A DNA stretch of 23,683 nt from Bacteroidota bacterium. GTDB lineage: Bacteria > Bacteroidota > Bacteroidia > Bacteroidales > Paludibacteraceae. The stretch's first letter is position 1, and each line of letters begins with the position of its first letter. The notes under the pieces are model-generated. The model did no database searches. It had not been told where the DNA came from and was given only the letters and a program-made list of their open reading frames with translations. The translations under genes and the position numbers were made by a program. The stretch covers positions 1 through 23,683 of the forward strand of contig JAEWAN010000005.1 of assembly GCA_023391625.1 (NCBI GenBank), given 5' to 3'. Below are positions 15,889-23,040 of this stretch, piece by piece.

Positions 15889-15976
15889 TGAGTCCCCTTT
15901 GCTCGCTCCGTGCCGTTGTCCTATACTGTAATGGTTCTGCTTGCTCTGACGCTCGACTATTATTTGAATGATGTCT

Positions 15977-16001
15977 GGTATATTATAGAGATTATTATAC
16001 C
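15977..16001 (-). promoter_or_regulatory. AT-rich dyad with two -10 hexamers upstream of the 565-residue gene
   Basis: GGTATA (15977-15982) and TATACC (15996-16001) bracket an AT-rich centre. On the minus strand TATAAT occurs twice (15999-15994 and 15987-15982), about 100 bp upstream of the start at 15888. No clear -35 is seen. The dyad could be an operator. The AT-rich block next to the hairpin array would also suit an origin, but that is inference. Confidence 0.45.
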
Positions 16002-16040
16002 ACATATTATTCATTTTACTTTATTGAGCTGCCGCGCCGA

Positions 16041-16259
16041 GCGAAGCGGGCGGGCAGCGCAAGCGAAGCGCGCAGCCGCGAAGCGGCGAAGTCTCACCTC
16101 TCCCCGAGGGGCAGCCCTGCGGTTCTTTCTTCGTGCCGCTTCGCAGCACTGCGCGGCTTCGCCTTGCCTTCGCGCTTCGCACTGCGCGCTTCGCTTGCCT
16201 ACCGCACTCGCTTCGCTCGATTGTTCCGCCATTCGCTTCGCTCATCCGCACGGCTTCGC
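16041..16259. repeat. Array of GCGAAGC mini-hairpin motifs in opposing orientations
   Basis: GCGAAGC occurs three times (16041, 16063, 16078) and its complement GCTTCGC seven times (16138, 16156, 16174, 16188, 16210, 16235, 16253), with another at 16516. The two orientations are segregated, so the block can fold into a branched cruciform-like structure around 16085-16137. GCGAAGC single strands form exceptionally stable mini-hairpins, known from replication origins such as that of phiX174. The 959-bp gap 15889-16847 contains this array, the promoter dyad, a possible gene fragment and a terminator; open frames across the array are by-products of the palindromes. Confidence 0.7.
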
Positions 16260-16286
16260 CGCGCTGGCGTATTATATTTTCATTTT

Positions 16287-16511
16287 CTGGTTAACGGTGT
16301 TCAGAAGACTAAACAATTAAACGAAGGGATTGAGAAGAGGCGTTCGGAACTTGAGCTGTTAACAGGTTTGTGGGAGCAATTGGGACAAAACATGGATGAA
16401 CCATATATGAATACTTCATATTTTGCCCATGCAAGGCAAAAGGCGCAAACGCTGCGAAACTACGATTACGCATCATCCAGCCCCTTTCTTTGCATGCTGC
16501 TCGACCAATAA
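16287..16511 (+). pseudogene. Possible gene fragment beside the hairpin array
   Basis: This frame reads about 74 plausible residues (EGIEKRRSELELLTGLWEQL, then MDEPYMNTSYFAHARQKAQT) to a TAA at 16509-16511. No start codon with a ribosome binding site lies at its beginning; the frame runs upstream into the GCGAAGC array, and the first ATG (16392) leaves only 39 residues. Composition looks protein-like. It may be the 3' remnant of a gene cut off by the array. I do not recognise a family. Confidence 0.3.
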
Positions 16512-16576
16512 GGTCGCTTCGCGGCGCTTAAGGGTCGCTTGACGCAAAGACGGGGCTATCTGAAACGTCCTCGCAG

Positions 16577-16620
16577 CCTCTCGCTTGCTTGCGCCTTAAG
16601 GCAAGAGGGTTTTCTTTATT
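16577..16620 (+). terminator. Possible Rho-independent terminator
   Basis: CCTCT (16577-16581) pairs with AGAGG (16604-16608), with an alternative CTTGC/GCAAG stem (16588-16592 with 16601-16605) around CCTTAAGG. GGTTTTCTTTATTTT follows, a T-rich tract for plus-strand transcription. The sequence from here to 16847 shows nothing further that I can support. Confidence 0.45.
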
Positions 16621-16847
16621 TTCTTGGTCAATGAAGCCGACCAAGCTTAAAACAGGTGGAATGCATGAGGCAATTCGTTTTCGGTGCTTTCATTTCGGTA
16701 TGCTCCCAAGTACGTTCATGCTCCAGAGATTGGCGTCAAGCTAGGATGGCTTTCACTTTATCGAACTGTATTTTCCGGTGAAGCCAAACATAGATATCTC
16801 GTTTGAGAGATTGAAATACTGGACAATGATGCGGTCGCCTAATCTTT

Positions 16848-17324
16848 TTAGCTCCGCTTGAATCGCATCGCGCCTTTCTGTGCTATTTTTGACGCTGCGA
16901 CAGGTATGAAACGGTCTGGATGCAAAAGCAAGGTTCTGAAAAGAGCCATATCGCTAACGAAGTTTTCGATGGTGTAAGACAGCGTGCCCTTCTTGTCCCC
17001 GTAATCGAAGCATCCGTTAAGCTTGCTCGTTATTCGGCGCTCCCTTTCGCAAAAAGACTCGATTTTCATCTCAAGCAGTGCTTCGTCTCGATCCTTCGCA
17101 TCAAGCAGATATGCAGCTTCAATCAGCTGACTAACCTTTTTCTGGGATAGTATGTCTTCGTATTCTGAAAGCACGTTGCCGACTGTTCTGATCCTCTCGG
17201 AATTCCTTCGCTTGCTTTCGGTTTTTCTATCGTGCCTGTTGGTTAGCCACGCGCCAAACCCGGAGCCGAGTAAGCATGCGAGAAAGGTTGCTGCTATCAT
17301 CAGGATGTCTTTCGGCTCGGGCAT
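16848..17324 (-). CDS. Small membrane-anchored protein, unknown function
   Basis: This 158-residue protein has one N-terminal transmembrane helix (about residues 7-27, ILMIAATFLACLLGSGFGAWL). A basic stretch (NRHDRKTESKRRNSERIR) follows, implying a cytosolic C-terminal part that is mainly helical. The ATG at 17324 is chosen for the strong AAGGAG 5 bases upstream; the longer frame to 17384 has no such site. It faces away from the DUF2806-like pair across a 259-bp region. No family is recognised. Other small proteins with a helix and coiled cytosolic tail sit in phage-defence or exclusion loci, but nothing here proves that role. Confidence 0.65.
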   Translation of the reverse strand: MPEPKDILMIAATFLACLLGSGFGAWLTNRHDRKTESKRRNSERIRTVGNVLSEYEDILSQKKVSQLIEAAYLLDAKDRDEALLEMKIESFCERERRITSKLNGCFDYGDKKGTLSYTIENFVSDMALFRTLLLHPDRFIPVAASKIAQKGAMRFKRS

Positions 17325-17583
17325 CGTTTCTCCTTGCATTTGCATAATGAACATTATGAGATAAGATGATCCCAATACTAACATATAGAATTATAAACTG
17401 GGGTATTCCGAAATTCGATGTATCATGAATCGAGGCTTTGATGCGGTCTTCCTCTGTTCTCTTCCCACGCAATTTGAACAAGTGAACCGCATACGCCTCT
17501 TGAAAATGGACAGATAAGCAGCGATTCTTATCGAGCGATGATAAAATATCCCCTAGACTTCATTTCGATGGATCGGATGCCAA

Positions 17584-18474
17584 ATGCTCGATGTAGATGC
17601 TGCCGCAATTAAGCTAGAAGGACATTATCATGCTGGGAAAGGTTCTTCCGAAAATAAGGGCTTGATGCGGAAGCTGAGGGAGTCTATAGATCCCGGGGCG
17701 GCCGAAATGGTCTATGCGGAAAAAGACCGTATCTTTGTGAGAAGCTTGAAAGAGATGGCGGCTGAGCTTGTCGAGGCTGGCATACCTCCTCGTCTCGCAG
17801 CTTGTCAAGCGTATGAGATCAAACGAGGAGCTGATCATCTCACTAATATTGATGCAGTCATGAGTTATGCCGAGGATGAATTGAGGGAAGATGCGACGTA
17901 TGCTCTTCCGAGGGCTTCGTTTATGGATGATTACATTCCTTTTGTTGAAGATGTGACGGATGAAAAGATCCAGCGACTCTTCGGCAAGATACTTGCTGGG
18001 GAAATGGAAGCGGAGGGGTCGTTCTCTCGTTTGGCTTTGAGCAAGCTCTCCCAATTCTCTAAACTTGAGGTCGAACTTATTGAAAAGTTATGCTCGGTAT
18101 CGACCGGTGGTCATTCAGGGTCGGGCTGGGTACTTCCATTGCCGATCCTGATTGGGGGAGACAAAGGTACCGACAAGCAAAGTGGAGCCATAACGAATTA
18201 TGAATTACGCGATCTCGAGTCTCTTGGAATAATTAAAAACGAAATGTCTTCTACGATTAGTGCTGCCGATGGGGTTTTTCAGTTCTGCGTCCATGGGGAG
18301 GAGTACAGGATAGTTGGACATGATTTCGAAAATATAAGGTTTAAGACGGCGTTGCTGACTACGGTAGGCGAGCAATTATCTAAGTTGTTTGAGTTTGGAA
18401 CATCGGAGGGCTTTCTTGATATTATTAAGGAAGAATGGGGAAGGCAAGGGGCTTCTATTGAGCGAGTTGTCTAG
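17584..18474 (+). CDS. DUF2806-like protein, first of a tandem pair
   Basis: This 296-residue soluble protein contains a central block at about 116-176 (DDYIPFVEDVTDEKIQRLFG, then KILAGEMEAEGSFSRLALSK) that I recall as characteristic of DUF2806 (PF10987). It is clearly related to the next gene: VEDVTDEKIQRLF aligns with VEKVSDEETQRLW, LAGEMEAEGSFS with LSGEVNQPGTYS, LESLGII with LDSLGLV, and TTVGEQLSKLF with TPFGNELSRLC. The start at 17584 has only a weak GGAT upstream; an in-frame stop at 17554-17556 limits extension. An internal ATG near residue 28 is an alternative. Function is unknown. The pair is probably co-transcribed (about 50-bp gap) and is the most system-like cargo of the island. 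Confidence 0.72.
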   Translation: MLDVDAAAIKLEGHYHAGKGSSENKGLMRKLRESIDPGAAEMVYAEKDRIFVRSLKEMAAELVEAGIPPRLAACQAYEIKRGADHLTNIDAVMSYAEDELREDATYALPRASFMDDYIPFVEDVTDEKIQRLFGKILAGEMEAEGSFSRLALSKLSQFSKLEVELIEKLCSVSTGGHSGSGWVLPLPILIGGDKGTDKQSGAITNYELRDLESLGIIKNEMSSTISAADGVFQFCVHGEEYRIVGHDFENIRFKTALLTTVGEQLSKLFEFGTSEGFLDIIKEEWGRQGASIERVV

Positions 18475-18530
18475 AAAAAGGTTGGCTACTTGTCGTAATC
18501 AAGCATTGCGTAATCAAAGGAAGCATGAAA

Positions 18531-19430
18531 ATGGTTGATGAAAGCGGCATGCCGGATGGTATTGTCGAAAAAACTGCCAACGCCCTTGGGTACTTTAGTG
18601 ATTGTTCAAGCAGGGCGGCACGCAGGATGCTTCCGACGTTCTACGCCAAAAGGGACGGTAAAGCGCTTGGCGTGAGGACGGATTCCGTTTTAAAAAGCGC
18701 GCAGAGAATTCAAGACAGCAATCTAGACGAAGAGACGAAGCGGATAATGCTCGCTAGCTTATCAGTGGAATACTCCCATCGCGAAAATGTAAACGCGACT
18801 GTAGATATCGCTATTCAATCTGGAAGGATACACGACAATTCTAGCATGGATGAGTTGGGCGACGAATGGGTGGAAAATTTCGTAGATCACGTTGAAAAGG
18901 TCAGCGATGAGGAAACTCAGCGCCTATGGGCTGCTGTTCTTTCTGGTGAAGTGAATCAGCCTGGAACGTACTCGAAGCGAACCATGTCCATCTTGTCAGA
19001 CATGAGTAAAAGCGATGCAGAAGCGTTCAAGGGATTCTGCTCGATGTGTTGCGGGGGCAGAAGCATCTCGACTGGCATTGAGTATTGGACGCAGCCTTAC
19101 ATTATTCTTGATGACGATGGTGGAGGGTACAACGACCATGAATTAGCGTATGCCGATATTGCAAGGCTTGATTCGCTCGGCCTTGTTCTGAAGGATTCTA
19201 ATACTAGGTTTCAAGCAGGGTCGCAGCCGATATTTTGCATATCGGGAACACCGTACATCGCTGCCCCAATGGACGGGGAGGCGAAGCTGCTAACCGTTGG
19301 AAATTGCATACTAACCCCGTTTGGGAATGAACTCTCAAGGCTTTGCGATAAGGGGACGCACCCTAAGTTGCATTCAATTATCTCAAAGGACTTGGATACC
19401 AAGGGATTTTATCTTTTGCGTGTCGGATAG
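18531..19430 (+). CDS. DUF2806-like protein, second of a tandem pair
   Basis: This protein of about 299 residues has the same central block (VEKVSDEETQRLWAAVLSGE, then VNQPGTYSKRTMSILSDMSK) followed by a Cys-rich FCSMCCGG and a C-terminal beta-rich half. DUF2806-like members are usually single genes of this size, as I recall. Two ATGs are possible, 18525 and 18531; AAAGGAAG is only 3 bases from the first but 9 from the second, so 18531 is preferred. Its N-terminal half differs strongly from that of its partner, suggesting distinct targets or roles. No membrane helix or catalytic motif is visible. Codon use is AT-richer than the chromosomal flanks, as expected of island cargo. Confidence 0.75.
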   Translation: MVDESGMPDGIVEKTANALGYFSDCSSRAARRMLPTFYAKRDGKALGVRTDSVLKSAQRIQDSNLDEETKRIMLASLSVEYSHRENVNATVDIAIQSGRIHDNSSMDELGDEWVENFVDHVEKVSDEETQRLWAAVLSGEVNQPGTYSKRTMSILSDMSKSDAEAFKGFCSMCCGGRSISTGIEYWTQPYIILDDDGGGYNDHELAYADIARLDSLGLVLKDSNTRFQAGSQPIFCISGTPYIAAPMDGEAKLLTVGNCILTPFGNELSRLCDKGTHPKLHSIISKDLDTKGFYLLRVG

Positions 19431-19531
19431 TATTCAGGTGTATTTTACGCTGCTTGATGAAGATAGGAACGATGCCCAAGGTTTACAGGTGCGTTTTCAG
19501 CTTGCTCGGTTTTGAGGCTGTCTTGAGCATT

Positions 19532-19555
19532 CGGCTGGTTTGCATTAACTAGCCG
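19532..19555 (+). terminator. Possible terminator after the DUF2806-like pair
   Basis: CGGCTGGTT (19532-19540) pairs with AACTAGCCG (19547-19555) except for one mismatch, around a 6-base loop, about 100 bp past the stop at 19430. Only a weak T-tract follows (TTGCT). The 421-bp gap 19431-19851 holds this hairpin, the opposite-strand terminator at 19790-19839, and nothing else that I can support. Confidence 0.35.
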
Positions 19556-19789
19556 TTGCTATGGTGCGAACAGATGAACCCCATACGGTATCGTCCGAGA
19601 AATCAAATTGCTTTGGAAGTTTTAACCACCCGCCTACAATTCCAAGACTGGATAGCTTGCTCAAATAGCCTATGTTTTTTGGGTAGTATACGGATAAATA
19701 AGACTCGGATATTCTCGGATAGGTGTTTGGTCGTTCTGGGGCGAAGCAGGGGCTAAAGGGATGGGAAACGCTTGCTCATCCAAAAGAAA

Positions 19790-19839
19790 AGGGGCGCTGA
19801 ACGATGCGGCATGATAGCCTCAACACCGTCAGCACCCCT
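19790..19839 (-). terminator. Rho-independent terminator of the 85-residue gene
   Basis: On the minus strand AGGGGTGCTGA pairs with TCAGCGCCCCT (10 of 11 pairs plus one G-T) around a 28-base loop, followed directly by TTTTCTTTT. It lies just after the stop at 19852 and would also help isolate the DUF2806-like genes. Confidence 0.65.
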
Positions 19840-19851
19840 CTATCGCCTGTC

Positions 19852-20109
19852 CTATTGATCCACTCCGACTCTATCGCTCAGCTTGGAAACCACCTCGTAG
19901 GCGGCTTCGGTCGCTTGCAGCAGGGAATGAAGCGCTCCTTCTATGAAGTCGTTGCTGTCGGCTAGACCGGAACTCACCGCGATACCCACGCACTCTATCG
20001 ATTCGGACAGGCACCGCACCTCGAAAGCTATGTCAACCATGCCGTCTTTCACGTAGAGGGGCACGCCCTCATCCGCAAACGAGTTTTTCTTCGCCTTGTT
20101 TTTCGTCAT
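19852..20109 (-). CDS. Small island protein near the right end, unknown function
   Basis: This 85-residue soluble protein begins with a basic Lys-rich N-terminus (MTKNKAKKNSF) followed by a strand, VPLYVKDGMVDIAFEVRCL, and a helical C-terminus (LHSLLQATEAAYEVVSKLSD). The ATG at 20109 is chosen because GAGG stands 8 bases upstream; ATG 20139 would add ten residues without a good site. A small gene at the end of an integrative element opposite the integrase could be an excisionase, but no helix-turn-helix is evident. Tandem 11-bp repeats lie just upstream at 20138-20159. Confidence 0.6.
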   Translation of the reverse strand: MTKNKAKKNSFADEGVPLYVKDGMVDIAFEVRCLSESIECVGIAVSSGLADSNDFIEGALHSLLQATEAAYEVVSKLSDRVGVDQ

Positions 20110-20137
20110 TTCATCAGCCTCTTTCTGGGTCTTGTCC

Positions 20138-20159
20138 ATCCGCAAATGATCCGCAAATG
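20138..20159 (+). repeat. Tandem 11-bp direct repeat
   Basis: ATCCGCAAATG occurs twice back to back (20138-20148 and 20149-20159), one helical turn apart, at the 5' end of the 85-residue gene. The phasing suits a protein-binding site, for instance for an excisionase or repressor. Function is inferred. Confidence 0.5.
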
Positions 20160-20245
20160 GGCTCGATTTCACGTTATTTCAGGTCGAAACCTGTAGCCAA
20201 GACAAACGCAAGCAACTGCAATTTGCATCTAGCTTTGCCTGTTTT

Positions 20246-20262
20246 GTTGTAATTTTGTTGTA
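20246..20262 (+). repeat. Candidate integrase arm-type sites, right end
   Basis: GTTGTA occurs at 20246-20251 and 20257-20262, the same hexamer, 11-bp period and orientation as at 8980-8996. The wider match TTTGTTGTAA also recurs at both ends. The sites are about 100 bp inside the right attachment core. The 397-bp gap 20110-20506 contains these, the 11-bp repeat, the right att copy and the native terminator. Confidence 0.4.
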
Positions 20263-20356
20263 AACGAGATTGGAAATGCTGATCGGCATAGGACTCTGCC
20301 GCTATATTGGGATGAAGAGCGTAAGAACAAATTCCTTGGTTAACCTGCGAAAATAA

Positions 20357-20439
20357 GCGACGCCGGCAAGCTCCGCCAGGAGGGCAAGGAGTACGTGGTG
20401 CAAGACGGGGATGTGATGCACTTCAAGTTCAACGTGTAG
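20357..20439 (+). repeat. Right attachment site (attR), displaced ychF 3' end
   Basis: This is the second copy of the ychF 3' end, encoding DAGKLRQEGKEYVVQDGDVM, then HFKFNV and TAG. It has no start and is not a gene. It is 74 of 79 identical to 8777-8855 with all differences synonymous, and is followed by the native terminator. It marks where the chromosome resumes. Confidence 0.85.
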
Positions 20440-20463
20440 AGGCGCCTGCCGGCGTCCTGCTTG

Positions 20464-20496
20464 GCCGCATGCCCCTCTTCAGCAGGGGCATGCGGC
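20464..20496. terminator. Native ychF terminator, shared with oleate hydratase
   Basis: GCCGCATGCCCCT (20464-20476) and AGGGGCATGCGGC (20484-20496) are perfect 13-bp arms around a 7-base loop, followed by TTTG. It stands between the displaced ychF end and the convergent oleate hydratase stop (20507). It is the original terminator that the element's copy at 8886-8914 resembles. Confidence 0.75.
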
Positions 20497-20506
20497 TTTG
20501 AAACGT

Positions 20507-22342
20507 TTAGTGCATGCCGGGGTACACCGCTCCGGTGGCGGGCGCGGATGCGTTGGCGCCGTCGGACGGGATCACGCCGAACTCGGCCAGCAGCCCGTAG
20601 AGGTCGGTGCCCTTGAGCTTCTCGATACCTTCATGCAGGGCGAGCTTCTCGAGGGGGTTCATCTCCATGTCGGTGACGGGCTTGCCGTCCCTGATGAGCG
20701 TCGTGGCGTTCAGCAGGTCGCGGATGTCGAACGCGCTGCCCCACACTTCGGGCACGCCGCGGTCGACGCCGCACAGCGTGTAGACCGCCTCCATGCCGGT
20801 GCGCATGGAGTACTCGGTGGTGAAGATGGTGTCGCGCGGCGTTTCGGCGAACTGGCCGATGAACGCGAAGTTCACCGCGCCTTCAGGCACGACGTCGGGG
20901 CGGTCGCCGGCGGCGCGGGGCATGAAGAACGCCGTGATGTAGGGCATCATGCACGGAACCGTGTTGGCGCTGTTCTCGGCGAGCTCCTCGATCTGCGATT
21001 CGGGAACGCCCAGGTGGTACAGCCATTCCATGCAGACCTCCTTGCCGGTGCATGCGCGCAGGGCCTTTTTCACGTAGTTGCCGGGCACGTCGGTGAACAG
21101 ACCGTATATCCAGCCGCACAGCTCGTTGCCGGGTTGGGCGCGGAACTGGGGCTGCCGGTTGAACGTCCAGCTTAGAAGCCAGTTCGAGTCTTTGGCGGTG
21201 ACGATGCCGCCGGTTACGACGCCTCCCGAGAACGGATCGCGACGGCATATCTTCTCAATGTAGAGGACGATCTTCTCGTCGAGCGTCGTGACGGTGGCGC
21301 TCATCCAGTTGGACTTCTCCGGATCGCCGATGAACTTTTCGGGGCGTCCGAACGACGGGTCCTGCCGGGCGATGCGCCGCCACAGGTCGAACCCGGTTCC
21401 CGGTTCGAGCACGGTGTTGAACTGCGCCGGCTCGTCTTGCGACCCGAAGGACGAGTTGGCCACGCAGCTGCCGTTGGTGATGAACAGGAGATCGTTCTCG
21501 GAGAGGTGGAAGGCCTTGGGCGCTCCCTCGCATATCGTCTGCACCTCGGTGGCCACTTTGCGCTCCTCAGTGCTGGAGAACGTGACGTCGACGACTTCGG
21601 TGTTCAAATGGAACTGCACGCCGTGGCCCTTCAGGTAGTTCACCGTGGGCAAGATGAGGGATTCGAACTGGTTGTACCGGGTGAAGCGCAGCGCGCTGAA
21701 GTCGGGCAGGCCGCCGACGTGGTGCACGAAACGTTGGATGTAGCGCTTCATCTCGAGCGCGCTGTGCCAGTTCTCGAACCCGAACATGGTGCGCCAATAC
21801 AGCCAGAAGTTGGAATCGAGCACGTCGTCGGAGAAGTAGTCGGTGATGGCCTTGTCGTCGAGCTGCTCTTCGGGAGTGAAGAACAGGTTCATGATCTCCC
21901 TGCACGCCTTGTCGGACAGGCCGAACGTGTTGTCGAGACCGGCGTCTTCGCCCCGGTTGACCGTCGCGCGGCACAAGGAGTAGTTGGGGTCTTGCTTGTT
22001 CAGCCGGTAGTAGTAATCGAGGATGCTCATGCTCTCGTCCTCGATGGAGGGTATGGAGCGGAACAGGTCCCACATCACCTCGAAGTGGTTGTCCATCTCG
22101 CGCCCGCCGCGCATGGTGAAGCCGATCTGGGGATATTCCCATCCGTCGCAGGCTCCGCCCGGCACGGCGTCGCGTTCGAATATATGTACGCGCGAGCCGT
22201 CCATCTGAGCGTCCCGAATAAGGTAGCAGGCGGCCGTCAAGCCGGCCAACCCGGTGCCGACGATGTAGGCCGATTTGTCCTCGATGCCCTCTGGTTTTGC
22301 CGGATGGGCGAACGCTTCGTAGTTTCCGCTGGAATAGTACAC
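20507..22342 (-). CDS. ohyA: Oleate hydratase (myosin-cross-reactive antigen family)
   Basis: This 611-residue FAD enzyme (EC 4.2.1.53) adds water to the cis-9 double bond of oleate and similar fatty acids, giving 10-hydroxystearate; in gut bacteria it detoxifies unsaturated fatty acids. The N-terminal nucleotide-binding motif GTGLAGL is at residues 29-35 and FERDAVPGG follows near 55-63. RGGREM places Glu at residue 82 and EMKRY places Tyr at 201, the same numbers I recall for the catalytic pair of Staphylococcus aureus OhyA. Length is slightly above the usual 570-590, mainly through a C-terminal Ala-rich tail. It begins with GTG, with GGAG 6 bases upstream. It is a single gene outside the island. 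Confidence 0.95.
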   Translation of the reverse strand: MYYSSGNYEAFAHPAKPEGIEDKSAYIVGTGLAGLTAACYLIRDAQMDGSRVHIFERDAVPGGACDGWEYPQIGFTMRGGREMDNHFEVMWDLFRSIPSIEDESMSILDYYYRLNKQDPNYSLCRATVNRGEDAGLDNTFGLSDKACREIMNLFFTPEEQLDDKAITDYFSDDVLDSNFWLYWRTMFGFENWHSALEMKRYIQRFVHHVGGLPDFSALRFTRYNQFESLILPTVNYLKGHGVQFHLNTEVVDVTFSSTEERKVATEVQTICEGAPKAFHLSENDLLFITNGSCVANSSFGSQDEPAQFNTVLEPGTGFDLWRRIARQDPSFGRPEKFIGDPEKSNWMSATVTTLDEKIVLYIEKICRRDPFSGGVVTGGIVTAKDSNWLLSWTFNRQPQFRAQPGNELCGWIYGLFTDVPGNYVKKALRACTGKEVCMEWLYHLGVPESQIEELAENSANTVPCMMPYITAFFMPRAAGDRPDVVPEGAVNFAFIGQFAETPRDTIFTTEYSMRTGMEAVYTLCGVDRGVPEVWGSAFDIRDLLNATTLIRDGKPVTDMEMNPLEKLALHEGIEKLKGTDLYGLLAEFGVIPSDGANASAPATGAVYPGMH

Positions 22343-22546
22343 GGGCTCTCCAATCTCTCAAGGTGAAGGTACGGCCCCATTGTGATGCGGGGTGCTCGTG
22401 GGCGAGGGAGGCGTACCGAGCTGATGACGTGCCGTTTGCGGGAGGTCATCAGGAGGCGTTGCCTCGAACGAGCGGTTCCCGCACCGGCTGCTCGGGTATA
22501 CTTGATCGTGTGCGGGCGGGCTGGGACGAGATGGGAGGGCGCGCGT

Positions 22547-23038
22547 ATGGACGAGTTCGTCAAGGCGCTGGTGAGCGACGGCAGGAGCCCGGAGCTTCCG
22601 GAGGAGCACGACTGGTTCGGGAAGCTTGTCGGTTCTTGGAGGTTGGACTACCTCGATCGCAACCTGTCCTCTTCGGTCGAAGGAGAGTGGATCTTCGCTC
22701 GGGTGCTCGAGGGCATGGGCATCCAGGACGTGATCATCCTGCCGGCGCGCGACGTGCGGACGGAGACGCCGCATCCCCTCGCCGAGTACGGCACCTCACT
22801 GCGCGTCTACAACCCGGGCACGCATGCATGGGACGTCGCCTACGCTTACGCGGGGAAGATCTTCCGGCTCGAGGCGCGGCGTGAAGGCGACATGGTCGTC
22901 CTCACGAACCTTGGCGACAGACGGCATAAATGGGTGTTCGCGTCCATCGAGGACGACCGCTTCCATTGGCAGAACGTCAACGTGCGCGACGATGGCTCCT
23001 GGCACGTGAACGCCGACATTTACGCCGAGCGCGTCTAG
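22547..23038 (+). CDS. Small lipocalin-like (DUF1579-type) protein, unknown function
   Basis: This 163-residue soluble protein opens with a helix and then LVGSWRLDYLDR. The rest is a series of beta strands with paired motifs (GEWIFARVLEGMGIQDVIIL, HKWVFASIEDDRFHWQNVNV), the pattern of small calycin/lipocalin-like barrels that start with a G-x-W strand. Such barrels bind lipids, heme or other hydrophobic ligands, but no ligand residues are obvious. GGGAGGG lies about 7 bases before the ATG. It is divergent from oleate hydratase, which makes a link to fatty acids tempting but unproved. Confidence 0.65.
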   Translation: MDEFVKALVSDGRSPELPEEHDWFGKLVGSWRLDYLDRNLSSSVEGEWIFARVLEGMGIQDVIILPARDVRTETPHPLAEYGTSLRVYNPGTHAWDVAYAYAGKIFRLEARREGDMVVLTNLGDRRHKWVFASIEDDRFHWQNVNVRDDGSWHVNADIYAERV

Positions 23039-23040
23039 GG

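Larger units (their letters stand above)
8777..20439. mobile_element. Integrative genomic island in the 3' end of ychF
   Basis: The island is bounded by two copies of the ychF 3' end offset by exactly 11,580 bp, with an integrase adjacent to and pointing toward the left copy. Its genes are visibly less GC-rich than the flanks, especially between 10.3 and 20.3 kb. Cargo includes an XRE repressor, membrane proteins, a 565-residue unknown protein, a DUF2806-like pair and several repeat regions. No relaxase, coupling protein, type IV secretion or phage structural gene was recognised, so it may be mobilised by a helper or be immobile now that the integrase is frameshifted. Boundaries inside the duplicated region are inferred. 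Confidence 0.88.

Noticed and set aside
16011..16251. Two overlapping minus-strand open frames over the GCGAAGC array
   Set aside because: They arise from the palindromic repeats, encode Ala/Arg/Glu low-complexity sequence and have no ribosome binding site.
17227..17481. An 84-residue minus-strand frame starting at TTG upstream of the 158-residue gene
   Set aside because: Its second half is a shifted frame of the membrane protein gene, and the TTG start has only a distant GAGG. A very short leader peptide here cannot be excluded.
20357..20439. A second ychF gene or small protein
   Set aside because: It has only the last 27 codons and no start or ribosome binding site; it is the displaced attachment copy.
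21437..22366. A 309-residue open frame antisense to oleate hydratase
   Set aside because: It overlaps the conserved FAD-binding coding region and has shadow-frame composition.
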